Part shown: positions 42,706 to 51,129 of the stretch, one piece after another
Layout: every line of letters starts with the position of its first letter
Position numbering within the stretch: position 1 is the stretch's first letter
DNA from: Sphingomonadales bacterium UBA2683
GTDB lineage: Bacteria; Pseudomonadota; Alphaproteobacteria; Sphingomonadales; Sphingomonadaceae
Length of the DNA: 64,000 nucleotides
Reading direction: 5' to 3'
Assembly (NCBI GenBank): GCA_002354635.1
Contig: DELZ01000004.1
Location: forward strand, 509,878 to 573,877
The notes under the pieces: model-generated
Seen by the model: only the letters and a program-made list of their open reading frames with translations
What the model was told of the DNA's origin: nothing
Databases searched by the model: none
Program-made: the position numbers and the translations under genes

Positions 42706-44685
42706 TCAGGCAGCCTTGTCGGCTATCTCTGGCATACCGTCCGATGCGCCGGCTTCCGAAGCTTCATTTTCTAAAACTTCGTCAGCCGCGAGCGGATCAG
42801 CAAAGCGCATCGCGTCAGGAACCCACCGCGCAGCTGCTTGTTTGACTTCAGCCTCTGCGATGAAATTTCCTGAGAAGATGCGCTCGGCCGTTGCTGCAAG
42901 ATCGGCTTTTTTGGACGCGCCGTAGCGGTTTGAAAGTTCTAGGCCTCCAACTTCTTGCAAACCGCCAAGCGTCTTGGCCTTGGGTACACGGTCAAAATAG
43001 TTCGCCGCAGTCGGACGCCACCAAGCCGCCATATCGATTTCCAAGATACCGCCCAGATAGTCGTGCAACGAAACTTGGCGGTCACCTTCAACATTCAGGC
43101 TGGCAACCAGTGTTCGCGAAACGACATGGCCCAACCATGCGCTGCGCGCATCATCGCTCAATGCCCGAAATGCTACGAAACGCTCGACATCGGTAGTGCC
43201 AGCTTTCCAACTTTCATCCAGCGATCCGCGCAATTCCGCCAGGCTTGCACTTGCCGGTGCGTCCTTTGCCTCAAAATTATGCGCTGGACCATGGGCGGTC
43301 GGGCCCTTGAGAGTCGATGCCTCCTGAGCCTGCCAATCATGACTTTCAGCGTCAGCAAGCGTGAAGATCATAAAGTCGAGCGCGAGCGCCGGATCGCTTG
43401 CCACATGAAGCGACAAAATATCGCGCCGCTGCATCGCCAGTTCATCAACAAGGCGTTTGGAAAGCGCCGCACGCGTGGGTTTAACAGATTCTCCTTCCTC
43501 GACCAGTTCGATGCCTTCATCGTCATGCTCGACATCAACCTTTTCGGTATAATATTGAGGAACCAACGTCGGTACCCCGTCATTGCCAAGCGCCAGAAAA
43601 GCGCCTGCCTCGCTGCGAAGCTCTTCGGCCAGAACAGGCTTGCGATTATTGAGCGAGCGCATTTCCTGTTCAATTTCCGACACTCGTTTCTCAGCTGCGA
43701 CCACGTCATCTTCGCTGCTGTCTTCATTTTCGAGGATGACGGCCTCATTGTCATATTCGATTTCCAATTCAGACAGACGCGCGATTGCCTCTTCGCCAAG
43801 TGGTTCAAGCTCGGTAGGAAGCCGGTTCAAGCCTTCAACAAGCTCATGCGAGACATAACAGTCAAACGTTGGCTTTACCCAAGCAAGACCATACTGGTCT
43901 TTGATCTCGTCGGACCGCCATTCCATTTTCTCAGCGGCGAGACGCTCCAGAAGCGCGACATCAACCCAGCTTTCACTTTCATCATCATCGAAGAGTTCCC
44001 GGTCGATTTTGCCGCCTGCCTCGAGATAAGCATCGCGTCCGACCAGAATAGCGCGGGGATCACTGGCCCGGACGCTGGCATCGAGAACCATGCGCCGGAT
44101 GCTGTCGGGTGTAATTTGATAATAAGCCCCCGACACTTCCTCGAATACCTGTGCCTGGCGTTCGACATCCGAGGTTGCGCCGTAAGCTTTCGCAATATCA
44201 AGCGTGATGTCGCCGCTTGCCAAAGCCTCAAAAACCACTGGTGCAAGTTTGGCGAGCCGCAAACGCCCTTCGACAAAGCGAACTGTCTGACCAAAGCGAA
44301 TGGCGACGTCTTCAACGCTTGCGCCGTCATCCACAATATCCTGAAACGCTTCGGCTTCATCGGCTGGATTAAGTTTAACGCGCTGGAAATTCTCTGCCAG
44401 ACTGATTTCGCGGATTTCATGAGCTTCGCCGTTTTTGACCAGACATGTGATCGGCTCGGTCTTTTTAATCGCCTTGTCCTTGGCAAGAGCCTTCAATTGT
44501 TTGAGACGCCGGCCACCTGCCGTGACCTCAAATTTACCGCGCGCGATCGCGTTCACGACCAGATTTTGCAACAATCCTCGCGCCGCAATGTCCGCCTTCA
44601 GCCATGCATCGGCTACGGGATCAGACCGCTTGCGGACATTTTTCTTGGATTCAACGAGCTTGTTGAGTGGAATAGATTTGAACAT
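42706..44685 (-). CDS. Large ParB/RepB-type nuclease-domain protein
   Basis: A 659-residue protein. The N-terminal ParB/sulfiredoxin-like domain (residues 5-110) has V-T-A-G-G-R-R-L and E-I-S-L-A-E-N-F-Q-R, followed by a KorB-like helix-turn-helix (V-E-D-V-A-I-R-F-G-Q-T) around 145-165. The long C-terminal part of about 450 residues is acidic and specific to this family on mobile elements. No parA is adjacent, so it is probably not a simple partition protein; a role in establishment or regulation is more likely. AGGAG site upstream. Confidence 0.82.
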   Translation of the reverse strand: MFKSIPLNKLVESKKNVRKRSDPVADAWLKADIAARGLLQNLVVNAIARGKFEVTAGGRRLKQLKALAKDKAIKKTEPITCLVKNGEAHEIREISLAENFQRVKLNPADEAEAFQDIVDDGASVEDVAIRFGQTVRFVEGRLRLAKLAPVVFEALASGDITLDIAKAYGATSDVERQAQVFEEVSGAYYQITPDSIRRMVLDASVRASDPRAILVGRDAYLEAGGKIDRELFDDDESESWVDVALLERLAAEKMEWRSDEIKDQYGLAWVKPTFDCYVSHELVEGLNRLPTELEPLGEEAIARLSELEIEYDNEAVILENEDSSEDDVVAAEKRVSEIEQEMRSLNNRKPVLAEELRSEAGAFLALGNDGVPTLVPQYYTEKVDVEHDDEGIELVEEGESVKPTRAALSKRLVDELAMQRRDILSLHVASDPALALDFMIFTLADAESHDWQAQEASTLKGPTAHGPAHNFEAKDAPASASLAELRGSLDESWKAGTTDVERFVAFRALSDDARSAWLGHVVSRTLVASLNVEGDRQVSLHDYLGGILEIDMAAWWRPTAANYFDRVPKAKTLGGLQEVGGLELSNRYGASKKADLAATAERIFSGNFIAEAEVKQAAARWVPDAMRFADPLAADEVLENEASEAGASDGMPEIADKAA

Positions 44686-44754
44686 TTTTTAACTCCTGAA
44701 GAAACGAACCATCGATTTTCGGCGACCATCGCCAAGACCGGGTTCAAAAGAGCA

Positions 44755-44774
44755 AAGCCTCCTCCCCTCTCATT
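44755..44774 (-). repeat. Purine-rich leader element, copy 4
   Basis: AAGCCTCCTCCCCTCTCATT on the + strand, 70 bases upstream of the parB-like start. Confidence 0.45.
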
Positions 44775-44831
44775 CTTAGAGATCGCGCGTTCGCTTTCTG
44801 TTGGTATGAGATTGAGGGAGAGCGGAAGCGC

Positions 44832-47800
44832 TCAGGCAGTCAGTTTTTCCAGTATCTGCGCTGCTTCATTCACTGGCACAAAAAGGCGCGTGCGGTAGCG
44901 GATAATCTCGGTGAAACAGCCTTTGGATTTATACCAGACGAGCCGCTCGGCTGAAAAGCCCGTCAGTTCCAGTCGCTGGCTGCCATTGACCAGCGAGCGT
45001 TTGGCCATCAAGTCATCATGGCTTTGAACTGAAAACGGCTTGCCGCTTTGCATCACCATTTCCGCAATCCGGGAAGGATTGGCCCTCTGGTTCATGTCGA
45101 GACCAAAGGCCCGCGCAAGATCAGCCATATCAAGCTCGGAAATTTCGCGACCAATGATTGAATGCCCGTCATTTGCTGCAATGCGGGTGACACGGACAAA
45201 CTCTCCTGGAATTTTGTTCCAGACTGGCAAGAGCAATCCGGTGGCGAGGTGAACGCGTTCATGGGCCGTTTCCATCGCCGCTTGTTCTTCCTGATCCAAC
45301 CAACCTTTTCGAAAGCTTTTGAAATCGACCTGCTCCCAGAGGCTTTCCGATAAGGCTTCGAGCGTCCAATTTACCGATTTTAGCGGCCTGATCAGGCGGC
45401 GGCGTTCGATTGTCTCTCCCTCATCGGTGATCATCCGACGGGTCGGAACAGATAGAGCCACACCGCCGGAGCGCGCGTTTTGCAACAGATGGATATTTTG
45501 TAGGCTGAAATCATAAAGCTTGTAAAGCCGCTTGAAACGGAGCGGTTTAAGCGGCCGCTGTGTTTCTAACGTCACAAGATGCGTGGTAGCGCCAGAAATG
45601 CCATCCGTTCGAAGCAGCTTGTCCGACACGATTTCAAATGCATCAACCGCAATGGTTTCAACGCCTAGATCCAGGGTGCCTGCTTCGCGCGCTGCTTCAA
45701 CACGCGCTTCGATTAGCGATAGATATTCATCAAATATAGCGTTCTGCAAAGCGATGGGCAGCGCCAATATTCGGTTTAACCAGCGCTGGATGGTTGGCAG
45801 TTTTTCAGCAAGATCACCATCGGGTTTTTCAAGTTTAAGTCCCGTGACATCCTGAAACTGCTCGAGTGATACTGCCTTTAACTTGCCAGCATAGAGCAAG
45901 TGGAACCAGCTGGTGAGCGCATCGTGGGCATATTCGCTTTCAAGATTATCAGCCGGGTTAAACAGGTTTTGCCCGCCGGTTTGTCTTTGACCTCGGGTCA
46001 AGGCGCCAAGACTATCGAGCCGCCGGGCGATGGTGGAGATAAAACGCCGCTCGCCTTTGACGTCAGTGGTTACGGGCCGAAAGAGCGGCGCGGATGCCTG
46101 GTTGGTACGATTGGTGCGTCCCAGACCCTGTATGGCATTATCGGCCCGCCAGCCCGGTTCGAGCAAGAAATGCACGCGCCGCTGCTGGTTCTGCACATCA
46201 AGATCAGCGTGATAGGACCGACCTGTCCCGCCTGCATCGGAAAATATCAGCACGCGCTTCTCGCCGTCCATGAAACTCTGAGCTTCGATTAAATTTGACC
46301 GCGCTGTGCGGCGTTCGAGGCGTTGACGTCCGTCGCTGCCATTTACAAGCCTACGGGTCCGGCCCGTCACTTCGGCAACATGATCTGTTCCAAAACGTTC
46401 GATTACCGCATCAAGCGCCGACCAAATGGGAGGAAGCGCGCACAGCTTTTCGATCATCGCGTCTCTTGCCTGAACCGCGCGCGGACAAAGCACCGGATGA
46501 CCTTTAGAAGTGGACATAGGTTCTGATCGCAAATTGCCGTCATCATCGCGGTAAACCTGCATCAACCGGACCGGAAAACTTTTGGCGAGATAATCGATCA
46601 CATATTCGCGCGGGGACAGGTCGATATCAAGCTGCTCGCGTTCCTCAGCACTGAGATCGGCAAGTCTGCGGTTGAGCATTGCCTCGGCGGTAGATACCAG
46701 TTGGACGACTGCGGAATGTCCCTCTTCCAATGCTTGTTCGATTGCTGGAAGTAGGCTGGGAAGTTTCATCGATAGCAGCAGCTGTGCAAAGAAACGTTGC
46801 TTGGTACCTTCGAATATCGAAAGCGCCGCCGCCTTTGCATTCCGGTTAAGCGTATCACCGCTATCCTCATCGACGATCCGTGTGGCTTCGAGCGCGGCCT
46901 CGAGGTTTTTGTGAATAATCGCCCATGCCCCGGCATAGCTATCGTAAACCGATATTTGTTCCTTGGTCAGTTCATGTTCGAGAAGCTCATACTCAACGCC
47001 GGCGAAGGACAAGGCGCGGGCCAGATAAAGCCCCTGGGATTTAAGATCGCGCACGACCAGTTCCATCGCAGAAATTCCGCCCGCACGGATATCGCTTAGA
47101 AACTTATCATAATTCGGAAAGGCGGTTTCCGGACCCCAGAGACCAAGGCGCGCTGCATAACCAAGGTTGGCAATGTCCGATGCCCCTGTTGCCGATGCAT
47201 ATAAAACCCTAGCGCGGGGCAGCAGATTTTGAAGACGCAGACCAGCTATGCCCTGTTCCGACCCTTTGACCTTGCCTCGGCTTCCCGTTCCTCCCAGCGC
47301 ATTCGCCATTGCGTGTGCTTCATCAAAGGCGATGACGCCGTCAAACTCCTTCCCTGCCCATTCTAATATTTGAGCAAGTCTAGTCGTATCCATCCTCCCC
47401 GAGCGCAGCGTTGGATAAGTGACGAACAAAATTCCTCCTGACATCGAAACCGGCCTTCCCAGTTTCCAACCGGAAAGAGACTGGACATCAAGCGGCAGGC
47501 CGCCGAGCGCTGACCAGTCGCGGCGGGCGTCCTCGAGCAAGGTCTCATTTTTGGTAATCCAGATATGGCGGCAATGGCCCTGCAGCCATCGGTCCATGAT
47601 GACGCTGGCGATCTCGCGGCCTTTGCCCGCACCGGTTCCGTCTCCGAGGAAGAAGCCAGTTCGATAACGAAAACCCGCTTCCGACGGTTCCAGCCCGGAG
47701 CCTTCATTAATTGGCCTGTAAGTTCCGGCCAAATCGCGGGCGAAGGCATTCACTGCATAAATGAGCGTTTCGCACTGAGCATCGGAAAGTAGCTGTTTCT

Positions 47801-49079
47801 CCCGCCAGTCAGCTGGAACCACCGGCTGGTGCTGCGGGATTGGTGCAGCAACAGAACCCATCGCCACCGATTCCACCAGCGGGGTCGGGTGAACGGGAGC
47901 TTTGTCGATTGATATCCGGCTTGGCCGATAGGCTAGATAAATGCCTTTCTGCTCCGGAGTTGGTGCCGCATCGTCGAGAACTTCAAAGATGAGCTTTTCG
48001 GATATTTGCGTGCCGCCCAGGGGTTTTGCAACCGGAGCGACCGGGCGTTTCAAACGATTGCTCGACACAAGCGTGAGTGGCTTTGCCCTGGGTCTGGAAG
48101 TTTGCGCAGTGGATTTTGAGGCGGCGCGCTCGGGCAAAGCACGGCAAGCGTCGTACAAACCCTCAAAATCGGCGATGTCGATTGGTTCTACGGATTGCTC
48201 TGAAGCAATTTTGTCTAATACCACCAGACGCACGGTAATGCCCGTTCCCCGGCGTGCAAAAGATCGCGTGATGCGCGCATTAAGGCGCAGCGCACATGGC
48301 GCAGGTTCGCTTTTGGCAAATTTGGCCGCGCTAAAGCCTTCGGGCATGATCGCAACAAGCCGCCCACCCACCGACAGCCGCCTCCAAGCAGATCGCATGT
48401 GCCGCAGAGCCGAGCGACCATCTGTTCCGCGTTCGGCGCTACGCGCAAATGGCGGGTTCATAAGCACGAGATTTGGATTGTGACGGGATGGAAGCAACTC
48501 GTTGATCAACTCGCCATCGTGCGAGGAGAGCGGAGCGCCCGGAAATAGCTCGCTTAGGCACGCGCTGCGCAGATCGTCGATCTCATTGAGGATCAGCTTC
48601 GCGCCGACAAGATGCGGCCAAATGGCGAGAATTCCCGTTCCGGCAGATGGCTCGAGTAGAATATCTTCGCGCAAAATGCCCGCTGCCTGAGCCATCGCCC
48701 AGGCAAGCCTGGCGGGGGTTGAAAATTGCTGGAGGGCAATCTGGTCATCATGGCGGTTATATTGTGGAGGAAGCGCTTGCTCGAGGGCCACGAAGCATTT
48801 GTCGGCTTCGGAAAAATCGGAATTGAGTGAAATACCGGAATGATCACGAAGCCACATAAGTTCGGCCAGCTCGATGGCACAGCCGGTCATTTTTACCGAC
48901 CAGCCATTGGTCGCATCGCTGCTTCCGGTGAGGGTCTTGAAAATAGCGTTGATGTCTTTTCGTGTGACTTGGGAACTTGTCTCCAGCCGACCTGCTATTT
49001 TGTGAGCGGCTTTGATTACTGTACCGCTTGCCTGATCCTGTATATCGTCAAATTGCAACTGTGCGTTTTGTAGAGTCAT
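44832..49079 (-). CDS. Strawberry-notch-type helicase with N-terminal methyltransferase domain
   Basis: A 1415-residue protein, the largest in the window. Residues about 100-320 form an N6-adenine-type methyltransferase: E-P-S-A-G-T-G-I-L for SAM binding and the catalytic N-P-P-F. A strawberry-notch SF2 helicase follows with Walker A-like G-D-G-T-G-A-G-K-G-R near 475-484, D-E-A-H-A near 590 and R-x-x-Q-x-L-G-R-x-x-R-T-N late in the sequence. Proteins of this type are typical of large alphaproteobacterial plasmids and ICEs. The methylase could shield incoming DNA from host restriction during establishment; this is inference. GGAGG site upstream. Confidence 0.87.
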   Translation of the reverse strand: MTLQNAQLQFDDIQDQASGTVIKAAHKIAGRLETSSQVTRKDINAIFKTLTGSSDATNGWSVKMTGCAIELAELMWLRDHSGISLNSDFSEADKCFVALEQALPPQYNRHDDQIALQQFSTPARLAWAMAQAAGILREDILLEPSAGTGILAIWPHLVGAKLILNEIDDLRSACLSELFPGAPLSSHDGELINELLPSRHNPNLVLMNPPFARSAERGTDGRSALRHMRSAWRRLSVGGRLVAIMPEGFSAAKFAKSEPAPCALRLNARITRSFARRGTGITVRLVVLDKIASEQSVEPIDIADFEGLYDACRALPERAASKSTAQTSRPRAKPLTLVSSNRLKRPVAPVAKPLGGTQISEKLIFEVLDDAAPTPEQKGIYLAYRPSRISIDKAPVHPTPLVESVAMGSVAAPIPQHQPVVPADWREKQLLSDAQCETLIYAVNAFARDLAGTYRPINEGSGLEPSEAGFRYRTGFFLGDGTGAGKGREIASVIMDRWLQGHCRHIWITKNETLLEDARRDWSALGGLPLDVQSLSGWKLGRPVSMSGGILFVTYPTLRSGRMDTTRLAQILEWAGKEFDGVIAFDEAHAMANALGGTGSRGKVKGSEQGIAGLRLQNLLPRARVLYASATGASDIANLGYAARLGLWGPETAFPNYDKFLSDIRAGGISAMELVVRDLKSQGLYLARALSFAGVEYELLEHELTKEQISVYDSYAGAWAIIHKNLEAALEATRIVDEDSGDTLNRNAKAAALSIFEGTKQRFFAQLLLSMKLPSLLPAIEQALEEGHSAVVQLVSTAEAMLNRRLADLSAEEREQLDIDLSPREYVIDYLAKSFPVRLMQVYRDDDGNLRSEPMSTSKGHPVLCPRAVQARDAMIEKLCALPPIWSALDAVIERFGTDHVAEVTGRTRRLVNGSDGRQRLERRTARSNLIEAQSFMDGEKRVLIFSDAGGTGRSYHADLDVQNQQRRVHFLLEPGWRADNAIQGLGRTNRTNQASAPLFRPVTTDVKGERRFISTIARRLDSLGALTRGQRQTGGQNLFNPADNLESEYAHDALTSWFHLLYAGKLKAVSLEQFQDVTGLKLEKPDGDLAEKLPTIQRWLNRILALPIALQNAIFDEYLSLIEARVEAAREAGTLDLGVETIAVDAFEIVSDKLLRTDGISGATTHLVTLETQRPLKPLRFKRLYKLYDFSLQNIHLLQNARSGGVALSVPTRRMITDEGETIERRRLIRPLKSVNWTLEALSESLWEQVDFKSFRKGWLDQEEQAAMETAHERVHLATGLLLPVWNKIPGEFVRVTRIAANDGHSIIGREISELDMADLARAFGLDMNQRANPSRIAEMVMQSGKPFSVQSHDDLMAKRSLVNGSQRLELTGFSAERLVWYKSKGCFTEIIRYRTRLFVPVNEAAQILEKLTA

Positions 49080-49142
49080 GATGGCTTTCCTCCGTTAGAC
49101 ACGGACAGACCTCAAACGGCCTTCTCGTGCACAAGCAGAAAA

Positions 49143-49160
49143 AAGCCCCCTTTCCTCTGG
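49143..49160 (-). repeat. Purine-rich leader element, copy 5
   Basis: AAGCCCCCTTTCCTCTGG on the + strand, 64 bases upstream of the strawberry-notch gene start. Confidence 0.5.
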
Positions 49161-49177
49161 ATCACAGGTGGACCGGG

Positions 49178-50086
49178 TTAGGTGGGAGCTGCGTTTGCTC
49201 GGAACAATTGGTTATTCCAGTCATCGCTGCGCCGGCCGGGCCGGCGCGCTACAATGGACCGGCCGGGCATCTGGAAATGTTCACGGGCTTTGGCTTCGGC
49301 AAGGTCACCGCCAGCGTCATGATCGACGAAGAGATAGAGCTGCTTCACGCTTTCGGGGATGGTTACGATCCCGAAGCGCTCATTGCCCAATGTTGCCCAG
49401 GTCGGAATGCCGGTAAGCTGGGTTGCGGACATGGCGCTTTCTGTCCCTTCCGCTAATCCCAGAACTCCATTTTTCGGTGAGAAGAGGCGCACAGCCCCAG
49501 TCCCGAGCGATCCCAGCGCGCGCTTGGGTTTTGCAAAATCAGCCTGACCTGAACCATCGGGAAGCAGGAAAGTGCGGTGAATGGCCATGATATCAGCGTC
49601 TGTGCGCACCGCTGCCAGCATCGCTGGCAAGAAGCGGACATGGCCTTTGGGACCAAGCGGTGTGCGTTCGAGGAAGCGCAATTCTGGGGAAGTCATATTG
49701 ATTATACGCTTTTTGAGATAAGTCCGCGCAATAGTTCCCTGCAGGCGCTGAGCCTGCCGCCAAAGCCGCTGTGCATGAGCGCTCGGTTTTATCTCTTTAG
49801 CGGGCGCGGGAGGAATAGAAACCGAGCTTCCGCTGAACAAGCTGCGTGCAGGCACACCTTGGCGCTCAAAACCCGCAAGCACGTCTTTCTGTGGACAGCC
49901 TGCAAAACAATGGAAAAGAATCGCACTCCGACCGATACTGACCCCAAGTGATGGCGTATTGTCATCATGGGCCGGGCAGCAGCACATCCCTTTGCTATTT
50001 TTCCAATAGCCTGAAAATTTTTCACAAATCTGTCTGGCAGTATTCTCGAGAGATGATGTGGGATTAGTTAGGACGTTATGGGACAT
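49178..50086 (-). CDS. CHC2 zinc-finger/Toprim primase-like protein
   Basis: A 302-residue protein. An N-terminal CHC2-like zinc finger (C-C-C-P-A-H-D-D near 35-42, H-C-F-A-G-C near 59-64) is followed by a Toprim domain with the Glu in L-A-E-G-T-E-S-A (near 212) and the D-x-D-like pair in L-F-V-D-H-D-A-G-G-D (near 254). This is the layout of mobile-element primases such as P4 alpha-type N-termini. It could prime complementary strand synthesis after transfer. No helicase domain is fused. Confidence 0.86.
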   Translation of the reverse strand: MSHNVLTNPTSSLENTARQICEKFSGYWKNSKGMCCCPAHDDNTPSLGVSIGRSAILFHCFAGCPQKDVLAGFERQGVPARSLFSGSSVSIPPAPAKEIKPSAHAQRLWRQAQRLQGTIARTYLKKRIINMTSPELRFLERTPLGPKGHVRFLPAMLAAVRTDADIMAIHRTFLLPDGSGQADFAKPKRALGSLGTGAVRLFSPKNGVLGLAEGTESAMSATQLTGIPTWATLGNERFGIVTIPESVKQLYLFVDHDAGGDLAEAKAREHFQMPGRSIVARRPGRRSDDWNNQLFRANAAPT

Positions 50087-50127
50087 CGAGGAGTTCCTTG
50101 CATCTGTGCCATTTCTCCCCTTCCCGG

Positions 50128-50145
50128 CAGCCTCCCCTCTTCAAC
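50128..50145 (-). repeat. Purine-rich leader element, copy 6
   Basis: CAGCCTCCCCTCTTCAAC on the + strand, 42 bases upstream of the primase gene start. A further purine run on the gene strand lies closer to the start. Confidence 0.4.
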
Positions 50146-50147
50146 AC

Positions 50148-50168
50148 GTAAGAAAACGCTTTCCTACA
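50148..50168 (+). promoter_or_regulatory. Shared upstream element with TTCCTA half-site, copy 2
   Basis: GTAAGAAAACGCTTTCCTACAG here closely matches 30945-30966. It lies about 55 bases before the transglycosylase start and next to copy 6 of the purine-rich element, so one short region may serve both divergent promoters. Confidence 0.4.
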
Positions 50169-50222
50169 GCTATATGTTCTATTTATGTTCTCATCCGATT
50201 CGATGCAAGATGGAGATGAATT

Positions 50223-50888
50223 TTGGTGAAGAAGCTATCAATGGGACTGCTTACGATTGGGTTTTGTTCAAGTGTGGCATGGGCACAGGACGTGAGTTTA
50301 CAGGAAAGCAATGGCGCTCCTGTAACGGAACCTGGGGATCAGCAGGCCGATGGAAATTCAACGTTTCAGCTGTTTCAACATGGAATTTGGCAGCCAGAAA
50401 GACAACTGATGCCCGCGACCGGAGCACCACCAGCTTATGAAGGTGCCAGAACCAAGGTAAAAAAGAGAAAGCTCACAGAACTTAGCCGATCAGCTTCGTC
50501 CAGGCGGTCTATTTATCTAAGCTCTATCAGGGAAGCAGAAAGAAAACACGCCCTTCCCTTTGGTTTGCTCGACGCTCTAATTTGGCAGGAATCGCGGTAC
50601 AATCCAATGGCTCGGAGTCCAGCGGGTGCGGGCGGTCTGACGCAGCTAATGCCGGGAACCGCCTCGGACCTTGGCGTCAAAAACCGGTTTGATCCTTCCG
50701 CCAATATTGATGGGGGAGCACGGTATCTCAAGCAAATGCTGGATAAGTTTGGGGGGATTCACCTAGCGCTAGCAGCATATAATGCCGGACCCAACGCTGT
50801 GCTGAAAGCTAGAGGCATTCCTCGATACCGAGAAACGCGGAACTACGTAAAGAATGTTCTAGCGCGCTGGACAGAATCAAGACTGTAG
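50223..50888 (+). CDS. Lytic transglycosylase (VirB1/TrbN-type)
   Basis: A 221-residue secreted protein with a signal peptide (cleavage near A-W-A-Q) and a C-terminal SLT domain (about 95-215). The catalytic Glu is in W-Q-E-S-R-Y-N-P, with A-G-A-G-G-L-T-Q-L-M-P-G-T-A and A-Y-N-A-G-P following. It opens the peptidoglycan for T4SS assembly. Start is TTG 50223 or GTG 50226; GGAG at 50212-50215 serves either. It lies far from the tra operon, next to the integrase end. Confidence 0.9.
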   Translation: MVKKLSMGLLTIGFCSSVAWAQDVSLQESNGAPVTEPGDQQADGNSTFQLFQHGIWQPERQLMPATGAPPAYEGARTKVKKRKLTELSRSASSRRSIYLSSIREAERKHALPFGLLDALIWQESRYNPMARSPAGAGGLTQLMPGTASDLGVKNRFDPSANIDGGARYLKQMLDKFGGIHLALAAYNAGPNAVLKARGIPRYRETRNYVKNVLARWTESRL

Positions 50889-50906
50889 GACAGAGAGCGC
50901 GCAATT

Positions 50907-51116
50907 ATGAACTATTCAAACTCAAACCGTCTTCGGCTTACCGGAAAGCTCATCAAAGGCGAACGCCACTATTTGCTGCAATGCGCCAATGAGCGTGTTT
51001 GGCGGTTAAACTTTCTGGACGCAAAGATTCCGAAGGACGGTACCCAAGTGACCATCGAAGGCGTTAAATCCGGTGTTGACGGGATTGATGTGGACTGGGT
51101 TGGCGCCAAAAATTGA
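50907..51116 (+). CDS. Small DUF5818-like protein
   Basis: A 69-residue beta-rich protein (N-R-L-R-L-T-G-K-L-I-K-G, then V-W-R-L-N-F, then V-T-I-E-G-V-K-S-G-V-D-G-I-D-V-D-W-V). The pattern resembles small DUF5818-type proteins of sphingomonads, by memory. It starts 18 bases after the transglycosylase gene and is probably co-transcribed. Function unknown. Confidence 0.65.
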   Translation: MNYSNSNRLRLTGKLIKGERHYLLQCANERVWRLNFLDAKIPKDGTQVTIEGVKSGVDGIDVDWVGAKN

Positions 51117-51129
51117 ATGATCGAATTGG

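Noticed and set aside
42706..44685. Partition locus (parAB)
   Set aside because: No ParA ATPase is adjacent and the protein is far longer than partition ParB, so a plasmid replicon is not supported; no replication initiator was seen in the window.
42955..44898. 647-codon + strand open frame
   Set aside because: Antisense to the parB-like gene, whose motifs are clear; codon pattern reflects the opposite strand.
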